From: Picochlorum sp. 'celeri'
Taxonomy: Eukaryota; Chlorophyta; Trebouxiophyceae
DNA length: 64,000 nt
Assembly (NCBI GenBank): GCA_010909725.1
Contig: JAACMV010000011.1
Coordinates: forward strand, 620,001-684,000
Direction: 5' to 3'
Translations under genes and position numbers: made by a program
The notes under the pieces: model-generated
The model's database searches: none
Told to the model about the DNA's origin: nothing
The model's input: the letters and a program-made list of their open reading frames with translations, nothing else
In this document: one piece after another, positions 18,948 through 29,207 of the stretch
Layout of the letters: each line of letters opens with the position of its first letter
How positions within the stretch are numbered: the stretch's first letter is position 1

Positions 18948-20252
18948 ATGAACGCCTCAGCACGCGTCGGTGGCCAAAGGGTAGCTCCCTCCGTCGCCAA
19001 GGTACCTACTACAGGTATCAACCATCGGTTCTCAACCCTCTATGGGAATAAAAATGTCATATATATGAATAATGTGGCTATTAGAAAGTCCATTGTTGCT
19101 CAAATGACGGCAGAGGCGCGGGATGTGTCCACGCCTGAGACTGTTGATGCAGCGTTGCCAAAGGAAAGGGGCGAATTTGCTCATGATCTCACACGTGAAC
19201 AGGAAGCTGCTGTGAAAGCGGTGAGACTAGCGAGTCATTTGTGTGATCATGTGCAGAGTCAGCTGAAAGATGCTGAGAAGGTCGAGAAGGACGATAGTAG
19301 CCCAGTGACAGTGGCTGACTATGGGGCGCAGGCTTTGACATCGTGGAGTCTGTTGCGATCTTTGCCTGATTTGGAATTCAAAATGATTGCAGAGGAAGAT
19401 TCTGATGATCTGAAGGCTCCTGAAGGAGCTGCCATGCTGCGTAGAATCACAGATTTGGTGAATCATACATTGTCCGAGTGCGAAGAGGATGCTCCCTTGT
19501 TGACACCTGATGATGTGATTGATTTGATCGATGCCGGTCGATCCGACGGTGGACCCTCTGGACGATACTGGGTTTTGGATCCTATTGATGGAACGAGAGG
19601 ATTTGTGTCAATGAGGCAGTATGCTGTGTGCCTGGGATTGTTGGTGGATGGAGAGATTGGGTTGGGTGTGCTTGGATGCCCCAACCTTCCACAGTGGAGT
19701 GTGTCTGATGTTGATTGCAACGAAGCTGGAGCATGCGATCCATATGATGAAGTGGGTATTGGGTGCTGCTTTGCAGCTCATCGTGGGCGTGGAGCATTTG
19801 CTGGTCCTCTGTTCAATACGGAAGGATTGCCAACCATTCCAGTTCACTGCAATGATCTGTTGGCTCCAGAGGAAGTTCGTTTCATGGAGTCTGTCGAAGC
19901 AAAGCATAGTAATCATCACCTCTCTGCGGCTGTGGCTGAGGAGATTGGGCTTGAGCTTCCATCTCTCAGAATTGATAGTCAAGCAAAATACGGAGCTTTG
20001 TCTCGAGGTGATGCTTCTATATTCATGAGATTCCCTCCTGATACCTATAGGGAGAAGATATGGGATCATGTCGCCGGGGTTGTTGTGCTTGAAGAAGCCG
20101 GAGGTGTGGTGACGGATGCTCTTGGTAACCCATTAGACTTTTCTCAGGGAAGATATCTTCCATATTTGAATGGCGGATTGATTGCTGCAACACCATCAAT
20201 GCACAGGGCAATTATTGCGGCACTGAAGAAGATCCGTGAAGATTCTTCATAA
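18948..20252 (+). CDS. 3'(2'),5'-bisphosphate nucleotidase, plastid/mitochondrial SAL1-like
   Basis: 434 aa, single exon. It removes a phosphate from 3'-phosphoadenosine 5'-phosphate, a by-product of sulfate metabolism and a plant stress retrograde signal. It is a lithium-sensitive member of the inositol-monophosphatase superfamily. Metal-site residues are visible: EED at 149-151, DPIDGTRGF at 211-219, and WDHVAG near the C-terminus. PVTVADYGAQAL and RQYAVCLGLLVDGE are SAL1/HAL2-type. Residues 1-60 lack acidic residues in the first 50 positions and look like an organelle presequence. The Arg in GTRGF replaces the usual Lys, a conservative change. Confidence 0.92.
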   Translation: MNASARVGGQRVAPSVAKVPTTGINHRFSTLYGNKNVIYMNNVAIRKSIVAQMTAEARDVSTPETVDAALPKERGEFAHDLTREQEAAVKAVRLASHLCDHVQSQLKDAEKVEKDDSSPVTVADYGAQALTSWSLLRSLPDLEFKMIAEEDSDDLKAPEGAAMLRRITDLVNHTLSECEEDAPLLTPDDVIDLIDAGRSDGGPSGRYWVLDPIDGTRGFVSMRQYAVCLGLLVDGEIGLGVLGCPNLPQWSVSDVDCNEAGACDPYDEVGIGCCFAAHRGRGAFAGPLFNTEGLPTIPVHCNDLLAPEEVRFMESVEAKHSNHHLSAAVAEEIGLELPSLRIDSQAKYGALSRGDASIFMRFPPDTYREKIWDHVAGVVVLEEAGGVVTDALGNPLDFSQGRYLPYLNGGLIAATPSMHRAIIAALKKIREDSS

Positions 20253-20313
20253 GTATAGTACTTTGGGAGTCGGAATGATATCCTTTGCCGCCGACGCCGT
20301 CAGCAATTAGTAT

Positions 20314-20370
20314 TGCTTGCAAGCACAACATGACTACTACACCAAAGAAGCAACACATGTGCATGTTGCT
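20314..20370. repeat. Two short inverted repeats between convergent genes
   Basis: Bases 20314-20325 (TGCTTGCAAGCA) are a perfect 12-bp palindrome. Bases 20349-20370 have 7-bp arms AGCAACA and TGTTGCT around an 8-nt loop. Both lie in the 224-nt spacer between two convergent stop codons, where transcript 3' ends must form. Confidence 0.6.
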
Positions 20371-20476
20371 CCATTGTTTCCTTTGAGTGCGGTCATATAG
20401 TCATCATGATTGATTTTTGAACACGTTGTGTTATATATTTACAATGAAAGCATGAACAAAACGTGCACTCGCGGCA

Positions 20477-21580
20477 CTAATAATTGAAAAAGTAGAGTTT
20501 AAGAGCCAATCCCAGGGCAGCGTGCACACCAACCATGCCCAACAACAGAAACGATGCCTTCATTCCAGCAACCTCTGTAATAACCGTTTGGAAATTCCGC
20601 ACTATAAACGTACCAGATATGGCCGTTGCGACACCCACGAATACCCATCGAGCAATCTCAATTGGCACAACACACAAGGCAGCCATGGGAATATACGACA
20701 CCAAAGCATACCCATATGTACACCACACCGTCGCAAGACTCACACCAGCTTTATAATATCGAAGTATTCCATACAAAAGAACTCCAATAATACCTATATA
20801 TCCGTAAAAGAGAGCCATAGACCCACCAACTTTATCAACATCATAATACCATCCAGACCCATCTGCCGCACCATGATGCTTTTTGTGATACGCAATATAA
20901 CTAGCTGTATTCCCAGCAGCTGCTGATATAAAAATAAGAGTCGATGCAATCCAAAATGGACCATACAAATCCGGATTATCATTCATGTGTTCCTTGAAAT
21001 CTGACTTGAAAAAGTACACCACAGGTCTATACATGCGCTCCAGCACATCCTGTGTACTAACATCAAAATATCCTCGATACCTCTTGATGCTATAAAATGG
21101 ATACGATGATACATCTTCTATCTCCTCCGTTTCCTGTTGATTGCCAGATCGTGTCTGTGCAGCTTGAGACGATGATGCAAATACATCCTCTGAAATCAAC
21201 CTGGTTTGCTGCACAGTCTGCTCTTCTTGAAACGAGAAAAGCCCAGGGGCTGCCTTTCGCGCCTCCTCTTCTACTACTTCCTCTTGAACAATAACTGATT
21301 TCTTGGAGTGCACAGGTGTCCCTCTCTGTCCATCATCCACCACAATAGCTGGCACACTTTCCAAATCAGCAGTACTAAAGGGCATGTCAACATCATCCTC
21401 CTCCTCCCTCTTCTGGTTCTCTCCACCCAACAGATCCATAATATTATCTTTATTCCTTACATCTGATACTGGCGCAGGAGGCGGTTGAAAGGTATCTTCC
21501 ATACTGAGATCAATTTCTCCAAAAGGGTCTTCAAACTCCCCAAAGGGATCGTCATCCTTTCCATTCGTATTCGAGGACAT
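20477..21580 (-). CDS. YIPF1/YIPF2-like Yip1-domain Golgi membrane protein
   Basis: 367 aa, single exon. Yip1-family proteins are multi-pass membrane proteins of the early secretory pathway that interact with Rab GTPases. The first 165 residues are acidic and hydrophilic. The Yip1 domain starts with YPFYSIKRYRGYFDVSTQDVL, then DLYGPFWIASTLIF, the conserved YIPF1/2-type entry to the first membrane helix. Five hydrophobic segments follow to the C-terminal YFFNY. YGYALVSYIPMAAL is the family motif in the middle helices. Confidence 0.9.
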   Translation of the reverse strand: MSSNTNGKDDDPFGEFEDPFGEIDLSMEDTFQPPPAPVSDVRNKDNIMDLLGGENQKREEEDDVDMPFSTADLESVPAIVVDDGQRGTPVHSKKSVIVQEEVVEEEARKAAPGLFSFQEEQTVQQTRLISEDVFASSSQAAQTRSGNQQETEEIEDVSSYPFYSIKRYRGYFDVSTQDVLERMYRPVVYFFKSDFKEHMNDNPDLYGPFWIASTLIFISAAAGNTASYIAYHKKHHGAADGSGWYYDVDKVGGSMALFYGYIGIIGVLLYGILRYYKAGVSLATVWCTYGYALVSYIPMAALCVVPIEIARWVFVGVATAISGTFIVRNFQTVITEVAGMKASFLLLGMVGVHAALGLALKLYFFNY

Positions 21581-21796
21581 GTTTATGTATATATGAGACT
21601 AGTCAAGGGGTCTGTAGTAAAACCCAACATACATGCACAGGGACAGAACACATGTGCATTTAAATGTGTCTCTAAGGAATTTAGAATATTTTCTGCAGGC
21701 GGGGCGTGGTCGGATCTGATGATGAGACATCCCTCCTCTCAAGGATCTCATCCACAGTATTGAAATATTACTTTTGCTCATCAGAATAGTGTCATC

Positions 21797-23439
21797 ATGA
21801 GGAACCGACATCGTCTCCCGACTGTCAGTCGCTTGCAGAGTGCCATCACATCTTGGGGTGCCCCATTGGTCGGGGGTATGCCCTCAATCCAACAGTACCA
21901 TACACAGGGTGGGTTGATGATGGCACAGGAAAAATCTGTTTCACCTTCTACTGGCCCATCGACCGGCGGGGTTGGATTTTTTGGTCAGTTGTTTGGGAAG
22001 AGTTCGAGGGTGCAGGTTCCTCTGACGGATCCGCTTCCTGGGGTGGATGTGTCTCATCAGGATGTTCCTGCTGAAGCTCCTCGTACTGAGATGAGTACTC
22101 TTTCGAATGGCGTCAAGGTTGCGAGTGAAAATACACCGGTACGTGGATAGGGTTTCTCTGTATACCAGAGGTGCATAGCACAAGTCTCATGTCTGTTATA
22201 TATATTGTGTAGGGGGCCACCGCGACTCTTGGTCTGTACGTGAATAGTGGAAGCATCTATGAAAACCCTTCGTGTATGGGTGTGTCCCATTTGCTGGAGT
22301 ACATGGCATTCAAGGCAACGACACATAGGACAAGTCTGCGTTTGGTGAGAGAGGTTGAGGCTATTGGTGGCAATGTCATGGCGTCTGCATCCAGGGAGCA
22401 GATGGCGTATACGGTGGATACTACCAAGGCTACTGTACCAGAGGCGTTGGAGATATTGACGGATGCGGTGTTGAATCCAAAGTTTGAGTTGTGGGAGGTG
22501 AAGGAACAGATTGCCAAGATGGAAGAGGATGTGAAGAATCTGGAGGATAACCCTCAGACGACTCTGTTGGAAGCCGTACACAGTGTTGCGTATAATGGTG
22601 GGCTTGGAAGACCATTGATTGCGCCAAAGAGCGTAATTTCTGGTCTCTCTCCAGAAATGGTCCGTGAGTTTGTGAATGAGCATTATACTGGGCCACGCAT
22701 GGTACTTTCTGGTGCTGGAGTGGAACATTCCGAGCTTGTTGGATTCGCTGAACCTCTCTTGGCTCAGGTACCTGGTGGTGCAAGTATTTCAGAGCCACCA
22801 TCACAGTATATTGGAGGAGATTGGCGCCAGTTTGCTGCTGGACCATTGACACATGGTGTTTTGGCATTCGAGTACGCCGGTGGGTGGAATGACATGAAAG
22901 GATCCGTTGTGACGACTGTGCTTCAGTACTTGCTTGGTGGGGGAGGATCATTTTCCGCCGGTGGTCCAGGAAAGGGCATGCACTCGCGCCTGTATACTCG
23001 CGTGCTCAACCAGTACCATTGGATGCACAACTGCACTGCTGTGACATCAATCTACAACAACTCTGGTATCGTTGGTATTTTTGCGTCAGCAGAATCAACA
23101 CATGCTGAAGATATGGTAGCCGTGATGTGCAAAGAGATGGAAGCCGTGGCACAGGATCTAACAGAAGAGGAAGTGGAGAGGGCAAAATCTGCAGCAGCGT
23201 CCTCTGTGTTGATGAATTTGGAAAGCAGAGCTGTCATTTCTGAAGACATTGGACGACAGATTCTGACATATGGACACAGAAAACCGATTTCAGAATTCAT
23301 CACAGCCATTCAAAATGTCAAGGCATCTGATGTCAAGGCTGCCATGGCCAAGATGCTCAAAACACCACCAACCCTGGCAACCATTGGTGATATTGCAAAT
23401 GTCCCACGATATGAGCTGGTGGCGAAACGATTCTCATAA
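21797..23439 (+). CDS. Mitochondrial processing peptidase alpha subunit
   Basis: 522 aa from exons 21797-22138 and 22213-23439 (phase-0 intron of 74 nt, GTACGT to TGTGTAG). The alpha subunit recognises presequences for cleavage by the beta subunit; in plants and algae it may sit in the bc1 complex. Residues 1-70 are basic and Ser-rich, as in a mitochondrial presequence. After the splice join the M16 fold begins with LGLYVNSGSIYE. The zinc motif is degenerate, HLLEY instead of HxxEH, which marks the non-catalytic alpha subunit. The glycine-rich substrate loop GGGGSFSAGGPGKGMHSRLY is present. The C-terminal M16 domain is complete. Confidence 0.94.
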
Positions 23440-23564
23440 TTTTTTAGGATATACTCTATCGCGTAGGCCATGCAGATGAATGTGACTTGTTCTACTGCGT
23501 GGCAAATATTGTAATTACACACAGAAAACATGGGGGATGAAAGAAGCACTCAAACATATATACA

Positions 23565-24092
23565 TTAGGATCCGGTCGTGTAGTCTACATTCTCCTGATC
23601 CATCACACATCGCGAATGCCTCACAATAGCTTTACCAACACTATTAATCCAATCCTCCTTCTCCTTCTCAGAATCTGCAATGAAATACATGCTCACATCA
23701 GGTGTCGACACCTCAAATGCAAACGGCCTATTGATAGCTTCCTCCGCCCCTTTAATGGACAGACACCGGTCAATCTTGACCACACCCCTTGGAACAACAT
23801 CTTGTGTCACGTGGTCAGATTTAAACCAAAACAGACGCCCATCCTTGAGCACAAACCATCTCCTCCTCCAGGACTTTAAAAACTCCCCTGTGAAACACAA
23901 ACCCATAAGAAGAATGGTCAATGTCTTGGTCATACAAACACTGGTGTGTATGAATACCAACAGAGAGAGTGAAACACACGTACCTTGCTTCATAAGCCAC
24001 CCACAACGTTCGGGTTCTTCCCAGTACCGGACATGTCCAACATCCTCCCCTCTTCCGAGTATTTTGTTGAAAACCTGACTAATGTCTTCCAT
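23565..24092 (-). CDS. Small pleckstrin-homology domain protein
   Basis: 143 aa from complement(23565-23887, 23984-24092). The 96-nt intron (GTACGT to TTCACAG) splits the first PH strand; splicing gives GWLMKQGEFLKSWRRRWFVL, a textbook PH start. The basic KSWRRRWFVLKDGRLFWFK loop fits phosphoinositide binding, and the C-terminal helix with its invariant Trp is EKEDWINSVGKAI. The intron length is a multiple of three and holds no in-frame stop, so unspliced RNA would encode a 175-aa protein with a 32-residue hydrophobic insert in the PH fold. Plants have similar single-PH proteins (AtPH1 type), which bind PI3P on endosomes. Confidence 0.87.
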   Translation of the reverse strand: MEDISQVFNKILGRGEDVGHVRYWEEPERCGWLMKQGTCVSLSLLVFIHTSVCMTKTLTILLMGLCFTGEFLKSWRRRWFVLKDGRLFWFKSDHVTQDVVPRGVVKIDRCLSIKGAEEAINRPFAFEVSTPDVSMYFIADSEKEKEDWINSVGKAIVRHSRCVMDQENVDYTTGS

Positions 24093-24193
24093 TGAATGAT
24101 ACTATAGTTTTAATTTGTACAGGAATACAGCTACAGGACTCTATTTTTAGATTTCTCATCATTCTGTTCCAGGTCAGATGGCCATTTCTCACC

Positions 24194-24208
24194 CGGTGAA
24201 TTTCACCG
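24194..24208. repeat. 15-nt inverted repeat in a spacer
   Basis: CGGTGAA-t-TTCACCG, followed by a short CT microsatellite at about 24215-24228. It lies between two minus-strand genes, so it is in the 5' region of the PH gene's downstream neighbour spacer. No function is assigned. Confidence 0.5.
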
Positions 24209-24332
24209 TGTTGTCTCTCTCTCTCTCCCTGATTGCTGGTATTTTTTTATTCCTTGAACAAGGTCAGAAGAAGAAGATGGCTTGAGACGCATACATCATC
24301 AACAAACAAGTTACATCAATAGACGACTATGA

Positions 24333-25481
24333 TCAATCAAAATCCTCTCCTGCTCCATCGTCATCGAATGCATCATCATCAAGATCAACATCATCGTCAA
24401 ACTCAGAATCACTGTCATCGTCCACCTCTGTCAGGAAATCACTGAGCGAATCATCCTCATCATCGTCAAAGGCATCCTCATCCATATCTTCCTCATCTTC
24501 TTCTTGCTCCTCTTCTGCCCTTGTCACCAAGCGCGTGTCGTCCTCAGTATCGGATGAATCCATGGATTCCTCCAGGGCCTGTTCCAGCAGGCTCATGGCT
24601 GGAACTCCATCTAATTTGCTCTGTACGACAGTCTCTGGATCAGGAAGGCTCTCTGAGGTATCAATCGTGATGCCATGCTCCCGTATTCTAATCTGAAGCA
24701 TGTCTTCAGGAGTGCCTGGGGGTGCCAATCGCTTCACTGGACACTGTGCAATGGAACCATCAGCGGCATTCAGAACAAAGACATTATCAAAATCAAGCTC
24801 ATACGGCTCAGTTGACTTGATGGCGATCAAGTACACTTTCAGGACCCATGTGATGGGTTCTTTATCTTCGAATTCGTTGCCAGGGAAGAACGAGGCCCAC
24901 TCTACGTCGTGATACATGGCAGGCGGTATAGATGCTGGCATTGTGTCTGGATTCGTGGTTGGTCTGCGTGTCTCCTCAGTCACACTGTCTACGACATAGA
25001 CATCGTTTAGATCTAATATCGATGATTCTCTGTCTACTTCTTTCACTAAAAAGGAGCATCCATCCTGAAGGGTGGAACATACATAAGTGGCATTTCAAAC
25101 AAAGCAGTGTCATGTTATATGCTGGCGTACCATGTGGAATACTCTGTAGCCTTTGGGCTGCTTTTGCGCTAATGCGTTTGATCCATCATCACCCTGAGTT
25201 TGCTGTGAATCAACACTGCTGCATACCGTGGGCCGCATCGCCCGTGTCATGGTACGCTCGTGTCTCGGTTTCTGGGAACACAGGCCACCCCATGGTCTGG
25301 CTACGAGTAGAGGCCTATCACGCTGGCAGGCCACCATCGGCATATATGATGGTTTACATATGTCAATAATGCATCCGCTATGGCATTTCCTGGAATATAG
25401 TACCGCGTGTCTGTTCCCTGAAAGACTTGGCATGGCATGTGATACACCTATACAAGTCCTCATTGTGTGCCCCATTGCCAT
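24333..25481 (-). CDS. Unknown protein, probably plastid-targeted, with very acidic tail
   Basis: 360 aa from complement(24333-25064, 25131-25481). The phase-0 intron of 66 nt runs GTACGC to CTTCAG and joins KGYRVFHM to DGCSFLVKEVDRES. Exon 1 (117 codons) is Ser/Arg/Cys-rich with few acids, fitting a transit peptide. The central 150 residues (LDLNDVYVVDSV, WASFFPGNEFEDKEPITWVLKVYLIAIKS, YELDFDNVFVLNAADG) form a compact beta-rich domain I do not recognise. The last 80 residues are mostly Asp/Glu/Ser. A plant domain of unknown function is possible, but I cannot name it. Exon 1 rests on splice-site consensus and frame only. Confidence 0.68.
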
Positions 25482-25725
25482 TAATTATGTACTTTATCAA
25501 TTTATTTGATTATTTTTACAGCATGCATTGAGTTTACCCAGCGTTGGTGATCAATACCTCGGCCAGATGGTTCTGAGTAATTCGGTAGTGGGTACGCTTT
25601 CGTGAATCCATTCGACATCGCTGGTAGGACATACCCCGGAATGCCATTAATTCGTCATATATTGTTCCATTTTACTAATTCGGAAAGAGATATTCGTAGA
25701 ATTGTGATCTCAGAGGTTGCAAAGT

Positions 25726-26535
25726 ATGGTTGCCATTGTCAAGTGTCCGACAGCCACAAACGATAGAGCGGTGGTGTTGCGTGGTGGATGTGGATCGACA
25801 CGTACGTCCTCTACAATATACCGATGTAGTATCCAGCAGCGAAGACGAGTGCAATCGGCAGTGGTGACGAATGCCAAGCGTCAGGACTCGGTGAATACGT
25901 GGGTGGGGACCTCCCTGGCTGGAATGGCTGCATCTGTTGCCCTCATGGTGCTGGGTCCAGAATCAGCGTATGCTGATTTGAATAAATTTGAAGCTGAGCT
26001 TGGTGGAGAGTTTGGAAGCGGCACTGCGCAGCAGTATGGCGAGGCTGATATTATTGGGAAGGATTTCAGCAAACAGGATCTGAGGCGATCCAATTTTACA
26101 GCTGCAGACTGTCGAGACTGTAATTTCAAGGATAGCAAATTGGTCGGTGCATACTTTATCAAGTCTGTGGTGGCTCGAGCGAATTTCGAAAATGCTGATT
26201 TGAGTGATACGCTCATGGACAGGGCGGTCATTGTGGATGCAAACCTGAGAAATGCTATTCTTCAGAGAGGGGTGTTCACTCGAAGTGATTTTGCCAGAGC
26301 TGATATCTATGGAGCAGATTTCACGAATGCCCTTGTGGATAAAGCGCAACAAATGGCCATGTGTAAATATGCTGATGGAGTGAATGCATTCACTGGCGTG
26401 TCGACCCGGAAGAGTTTAAACTGTAGCTCAAGGAGACAATTCAAGGCATCGACCCCAAGTAACCCTGACGGACCTCAGGTGTCAAATGAGGAGAAGGATG
26501 CATTCAGATCTTCGTTACCAACGTATAGAGACTAA
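25726..26535 (+). CDS. Thylakoid lumenal pentapeptide-repeat protein (TL17-like)
   Basis: 269 aa from the first ATG (MVAIVKCP). The N-terminus has two parts: an Arg/Ser/Thr-rich stroma-targeting region (about 1-60), then a hydrophobic lumen signal WVGTSLAGMAASVALMVLG ending in the AYA processing site before DLNKFEAE. The mature protein has about ten pentapeptide units of the A(D/N)LXX type, such as ADIIGKDFSKQDLRRSNF, ANFENADL and ANLRNAIL, forming a right-handed beta helix. It ends with CKYADGVNAFTGVSTRKSLNC, the closing motif with two conserved cysteines typical of the TL17 lumenal family. The biochemical role of the family is unclear. Confidence 0.9.
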   Translation: MVAIVKCPTATNDRAVVLRGGCGSTRTSSTIYRCSIQQRRRVQSAVVTNAKRQDSVNTWVGTSLAGMAASVALMVLGPESAYADLNKFEAELGGEFGSGTAQQYGEADIIGKDFSKQDLRRSNFTAADCRDCNFKDSKLVGAYFIKSVVARANFENADLSDTLMDRAVIVDANLRNAILQRGVFTRSDFARADIYGADFTNALVDKAQQMAMCKYADGVNAFTGVSTRKSLNCSSRRQFKASTPSNPDGPQVSNEEKDAFRSSLPTYRD

Positions 26536-26574
26536 TTTGTGTTTGAATTTTAAATAGTGAAAGAAGAGGGTGAT

Positions 26575-28041
26575 TTATTCTTCTTTCTTGCATGTTTCTT
26601 TCAGTTCTATCCATCTGGAAAAGTATTCGGTGGATCTCATCGATTGGGACCATAATATTTCACCAATGTAATTCTTCGAATGCCTCCATGATGTGAGATT
26701 GTCATATCTTGCATGTAGAGATTCGTGCAGTGCGGTCAAGGTACGCTGCTTGTTGTATAATTCATCCAAAAGACGGAATCCTTGAGCTTGGGATTGATTC
26801 CAAACATCTACATCAGTATACAAGGCGATAAAGTCGTGTATGATATCCTGCTCCGTGGTAGCTGTACCAAAACCTCCCCAACTAGTGTTCTCCAGATGCG
26901 TCATCCCCTCTGATCCAATGAGTGTTGTGATCACAGGGCATCCAAAATTCCATGCATCCACAATTTTCCCTTTCAATCCTGCACCAAATCTGAGAGGTGC
27001 AAAGAGAACCCTGTACTGCAACATCATATCGAGGGATGGAGCAAATCCATGAAACTCTATTCCTTGTGCTGGATTGTGTAATGTTGCCTGGCTTTGGCCG
27101 TATGCTCCGTAGATGTGCAGCGATGGTAATGTATCAACTCCCATGCCTTTCATGGCGCTCCTGATGGCAGGCCACAAAACACGACAAGCCCACTGTACTG
27201 AATCCGCGTTAGGAGGATGTCGGAAATTTCCAATCATCATGGCATCTTGACGCTCCCCAAATGATCTATTGTCACCACTGCTTTCAAAATTTGAAGGTCC
27301 ATTGAAAAACGCAGCCTCTACCAGTCTATCTTCATCCACCCCGTAGTGATTATCTAAAATCTCTATTTCCCTCGGTGAGCAGACACACGTTAAATCACAA
27401 CGGTAAATAGATGCTAATTCTCTCAAGCATGGCTCGTACGTCGATGGAGGCATGGACCGAATGACATGCCCCAGGTCAAGCTCACCCTTCTTTTTGCCAT
27501 CCTGTTGCGCAACCACCTTTTGCCTCCATGTCCTCAGAAAATGCACATCTTGCATATCTAATACTCTCATCACATCAGGCATATGATCTCGAACAATATA
27601 TGAAAACATCTCTTCCGCATAAAACCTGTCAAAGATGACTGTAGTTGGCTTTGTGACATCCAAAATCCTTTTAAAATCCTCTTCTCTGTTTGCCTGACAG
27701 GAATACACCCCAACACCTTCGCGCCTTTCTAGAGCCTCAGAATGCTCATTTGGTGATGCCATGGCAGCATAATGCACCTTGTACTCTTTTGAGAGAAAGC
27801 TTTCGATCAAATCGGATGTTCTCACCCCAGCAGCTGAACTCGTTCGTTCAGGCCACAGAGGACTCACAAAAAGGATGGAATCATTCCTCACCCTATCCGA
27901 TGTACTATGCAATCGACTTTTTTGTCTATGATGATGCTTGTTGGAAGAGATTCCTCGCCCATGAGGACAGGAACGTTGAACAAGCGCATGCCGCATGCGC
28001 AAAGAACCATGTCGACACGTTGCCACAAATACCACACGCAT
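26575..28041 (-). CDS. Glycosyltransferase, GT4-like (GT-B fold)
   Basis: 488 aa, single exon. The C-terminal half has the GT-B nucleotide-sugar site pattern: MMIGNFRHPPNADSVQWA, LHIYGAYG, IEFHGFAPSLDMMLQ, then FAPLRFGAGLKGKIVDAW and FGCPVITTLIGSEGM. The E-x7-E motif of classical GT4 enzymes is replaced by the GAGLKGKIVDAW variant, seen in many bacterial polysaccharide glycosyltransferases. The N-terminal half begins with ILFVSPLWPERTSSAAGVRT, a GT-B N-domain with the glycine loop. The first 45 residues are basic and may target an organelle. Substrate and acceptor are unknown. The bacterial look suggests old transfer, but codon use is like the neighbours'. Confidence 0.8.
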   Translation of the reverse strand: MRVVFVATCRHGSLRMRHALVQRSCPHGRGISSNKHHHRQKSRLHSTSDRVRNDSILFVSPLWPERTSSAAGVRTSDLIESFLSKEYKVHYAAMASPNEHSEALERREGVGVYSCQANREEDFKRILDVTKPTTVIFDRFYAEEMFSYIVRDHMPDVMRVLDMQDVHFLRTWRQKVVAQQDGKKKGELDLGHVIRSMPPSTYEPCLRELASIYRCDLTCVCSPREIEILDNHYGVDEDRLVEAAFFNGPSNFESSGDNRSFGERQDAMMIGNFRHPPNADSVQWACRVLWPAIRSAMKGMGVDTLPSLHIYGAYGQSQATLHNPAQGIEFHGFAPSLDMMLQYRVLFAPLRFGAGLKGKIVDAWNFGCPVITTLIGSEGMTHLENTSWGGFGTATTEQDIIHDFIALYTDVDVWNQSQAQGFRLLDELYNKQRTLTALHESLHARYDNLTSWRHSKNYIGEILWSQSMRSTEYFSRWIELKETCKKEE

Positions 28042-28161
28042 TCTTGTTGATAATCACACCATGTCTGTATTTAAACAATATCTACGCAATACAAATCTAC
28101 AATCAAATGAATACAGTACAGATCGAATGATTCCACGTTGAGAAGAAACACACAAGCACCA

Positions 28162-29023
28162 TCACGATGCCAACGGATGAAATTTACGAGCCGCACGAAG
28201 CTGAGCAAGCCTCTTTCTATCTTCCTCAAACCTTTCACGAAGCTCAATAAGCTCTGCACATAGAGTAACGAAATACATCAGCCCATGATTGATGAGCAAA
28301 ACACAAAAAAACAATGAGGTCCAACCACATACCCGATCGCCTCTTTTCTCGCTTCTGAGATGCATAGAAATTCTCGTACACAGCGTCACGCCGCTGCCGC
28401 TTCTTGGCAATCTCCTGCGCCGCTGCAGGTGCCACAGCCCCGACGGTAATCCCAGATGCTTCATCCGTATTCTTCTTCCTTCCTTTATACCTCCTCACCA
28501 CAGTCCAACCATCATCCTCCATCCTCGCCATCGCCTCCTCCTTTTCCCTCGCCTCTCTCTCCTCAAACTCTTCCATCCATCTATCCAACTGCCTCTGCAA
28601 CGCTGCGTTCCCAGGCCTGCATGCCTTGGCATGCCCCTTCACCCAAGCCTTGAGACCAAACAACTCCTGCCGTGGAATCCTCCGTATAATTCTAGGCTTT
28701 CCTTTCTTCGCATCCTTGATCATTTTATCAGCTCCACGAGAACTTTCAAACACGACCAACGCGGAACTCCTCGTCGGATGCATTGCCAAGGTTGTCACTG
28801 GACCAAAGCATGTCACAAACTGAAGGCATTCCTCTTCAGTCAGTCCAGACGGTATTCCACTCATAAATATAGTATTTTTATCATCATGCTCTGGTGTTTT
28901 ATGAGGTTTTATAAACATATACCGAAGAGGACTCTCGTCTGACCAGAGAAAAAAAGGCAATGCATCGAATGCATCAACTCTATTCCCGTCTGAATCATCA
29001 ACACGGTCATGATGCTCCCCCAT
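28162..29023 (-). CDS. Ribosomal RNA-processing protein 7 (RRP7A)
   Basis: 260 aa from complement(28162-28253, 28333-29023). The phase-1 intron of 79 nt runs GTATGT to TGTGCAG. Rrp7 is part of the UTP-C/CURI module of the small-subunit processome. An RRM-like fold occupies about 50-115 (TIFMSGIPSGLTEEECLQF, then ALVVFESSRGADKMI). The Rrp7 C-terminal domain follows, with DDGWTVVRRYKGRK and AVYENFYASQKREKRRS. Splicing adds ELIELRERFEEDRKRLAQL and RAARKFHPLAS, matching the invariant end of Rrp7 (RKFRPY in animals). The match of the short second exon confirms the splice. Confidence 0.93.
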
Positions 29024-29207
29024 CCTGACTACTACTACATAAATATATCTGGATTAGATCAGACCAGTATGGAGGTTTCTGAGACGCATGGACAACCCCA
29101 TTTCTCCTTTTTATTATTCATCTATTTAAGGCATGCATGCATTCAACTCATAACTCACCCCACCATTCCATCATCTGTAACAATCTCCAATACTTTTTAT
29201 AAAAGGA

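Noticed and set aside
25110..25481. Separate 123-codon gene on the minus strand
   Set aside because: Its end contains a GTACGC donor in phase with a CTTCAG acceptor leading into the acidic-tail gene, so it is treated as that gene's first exon.
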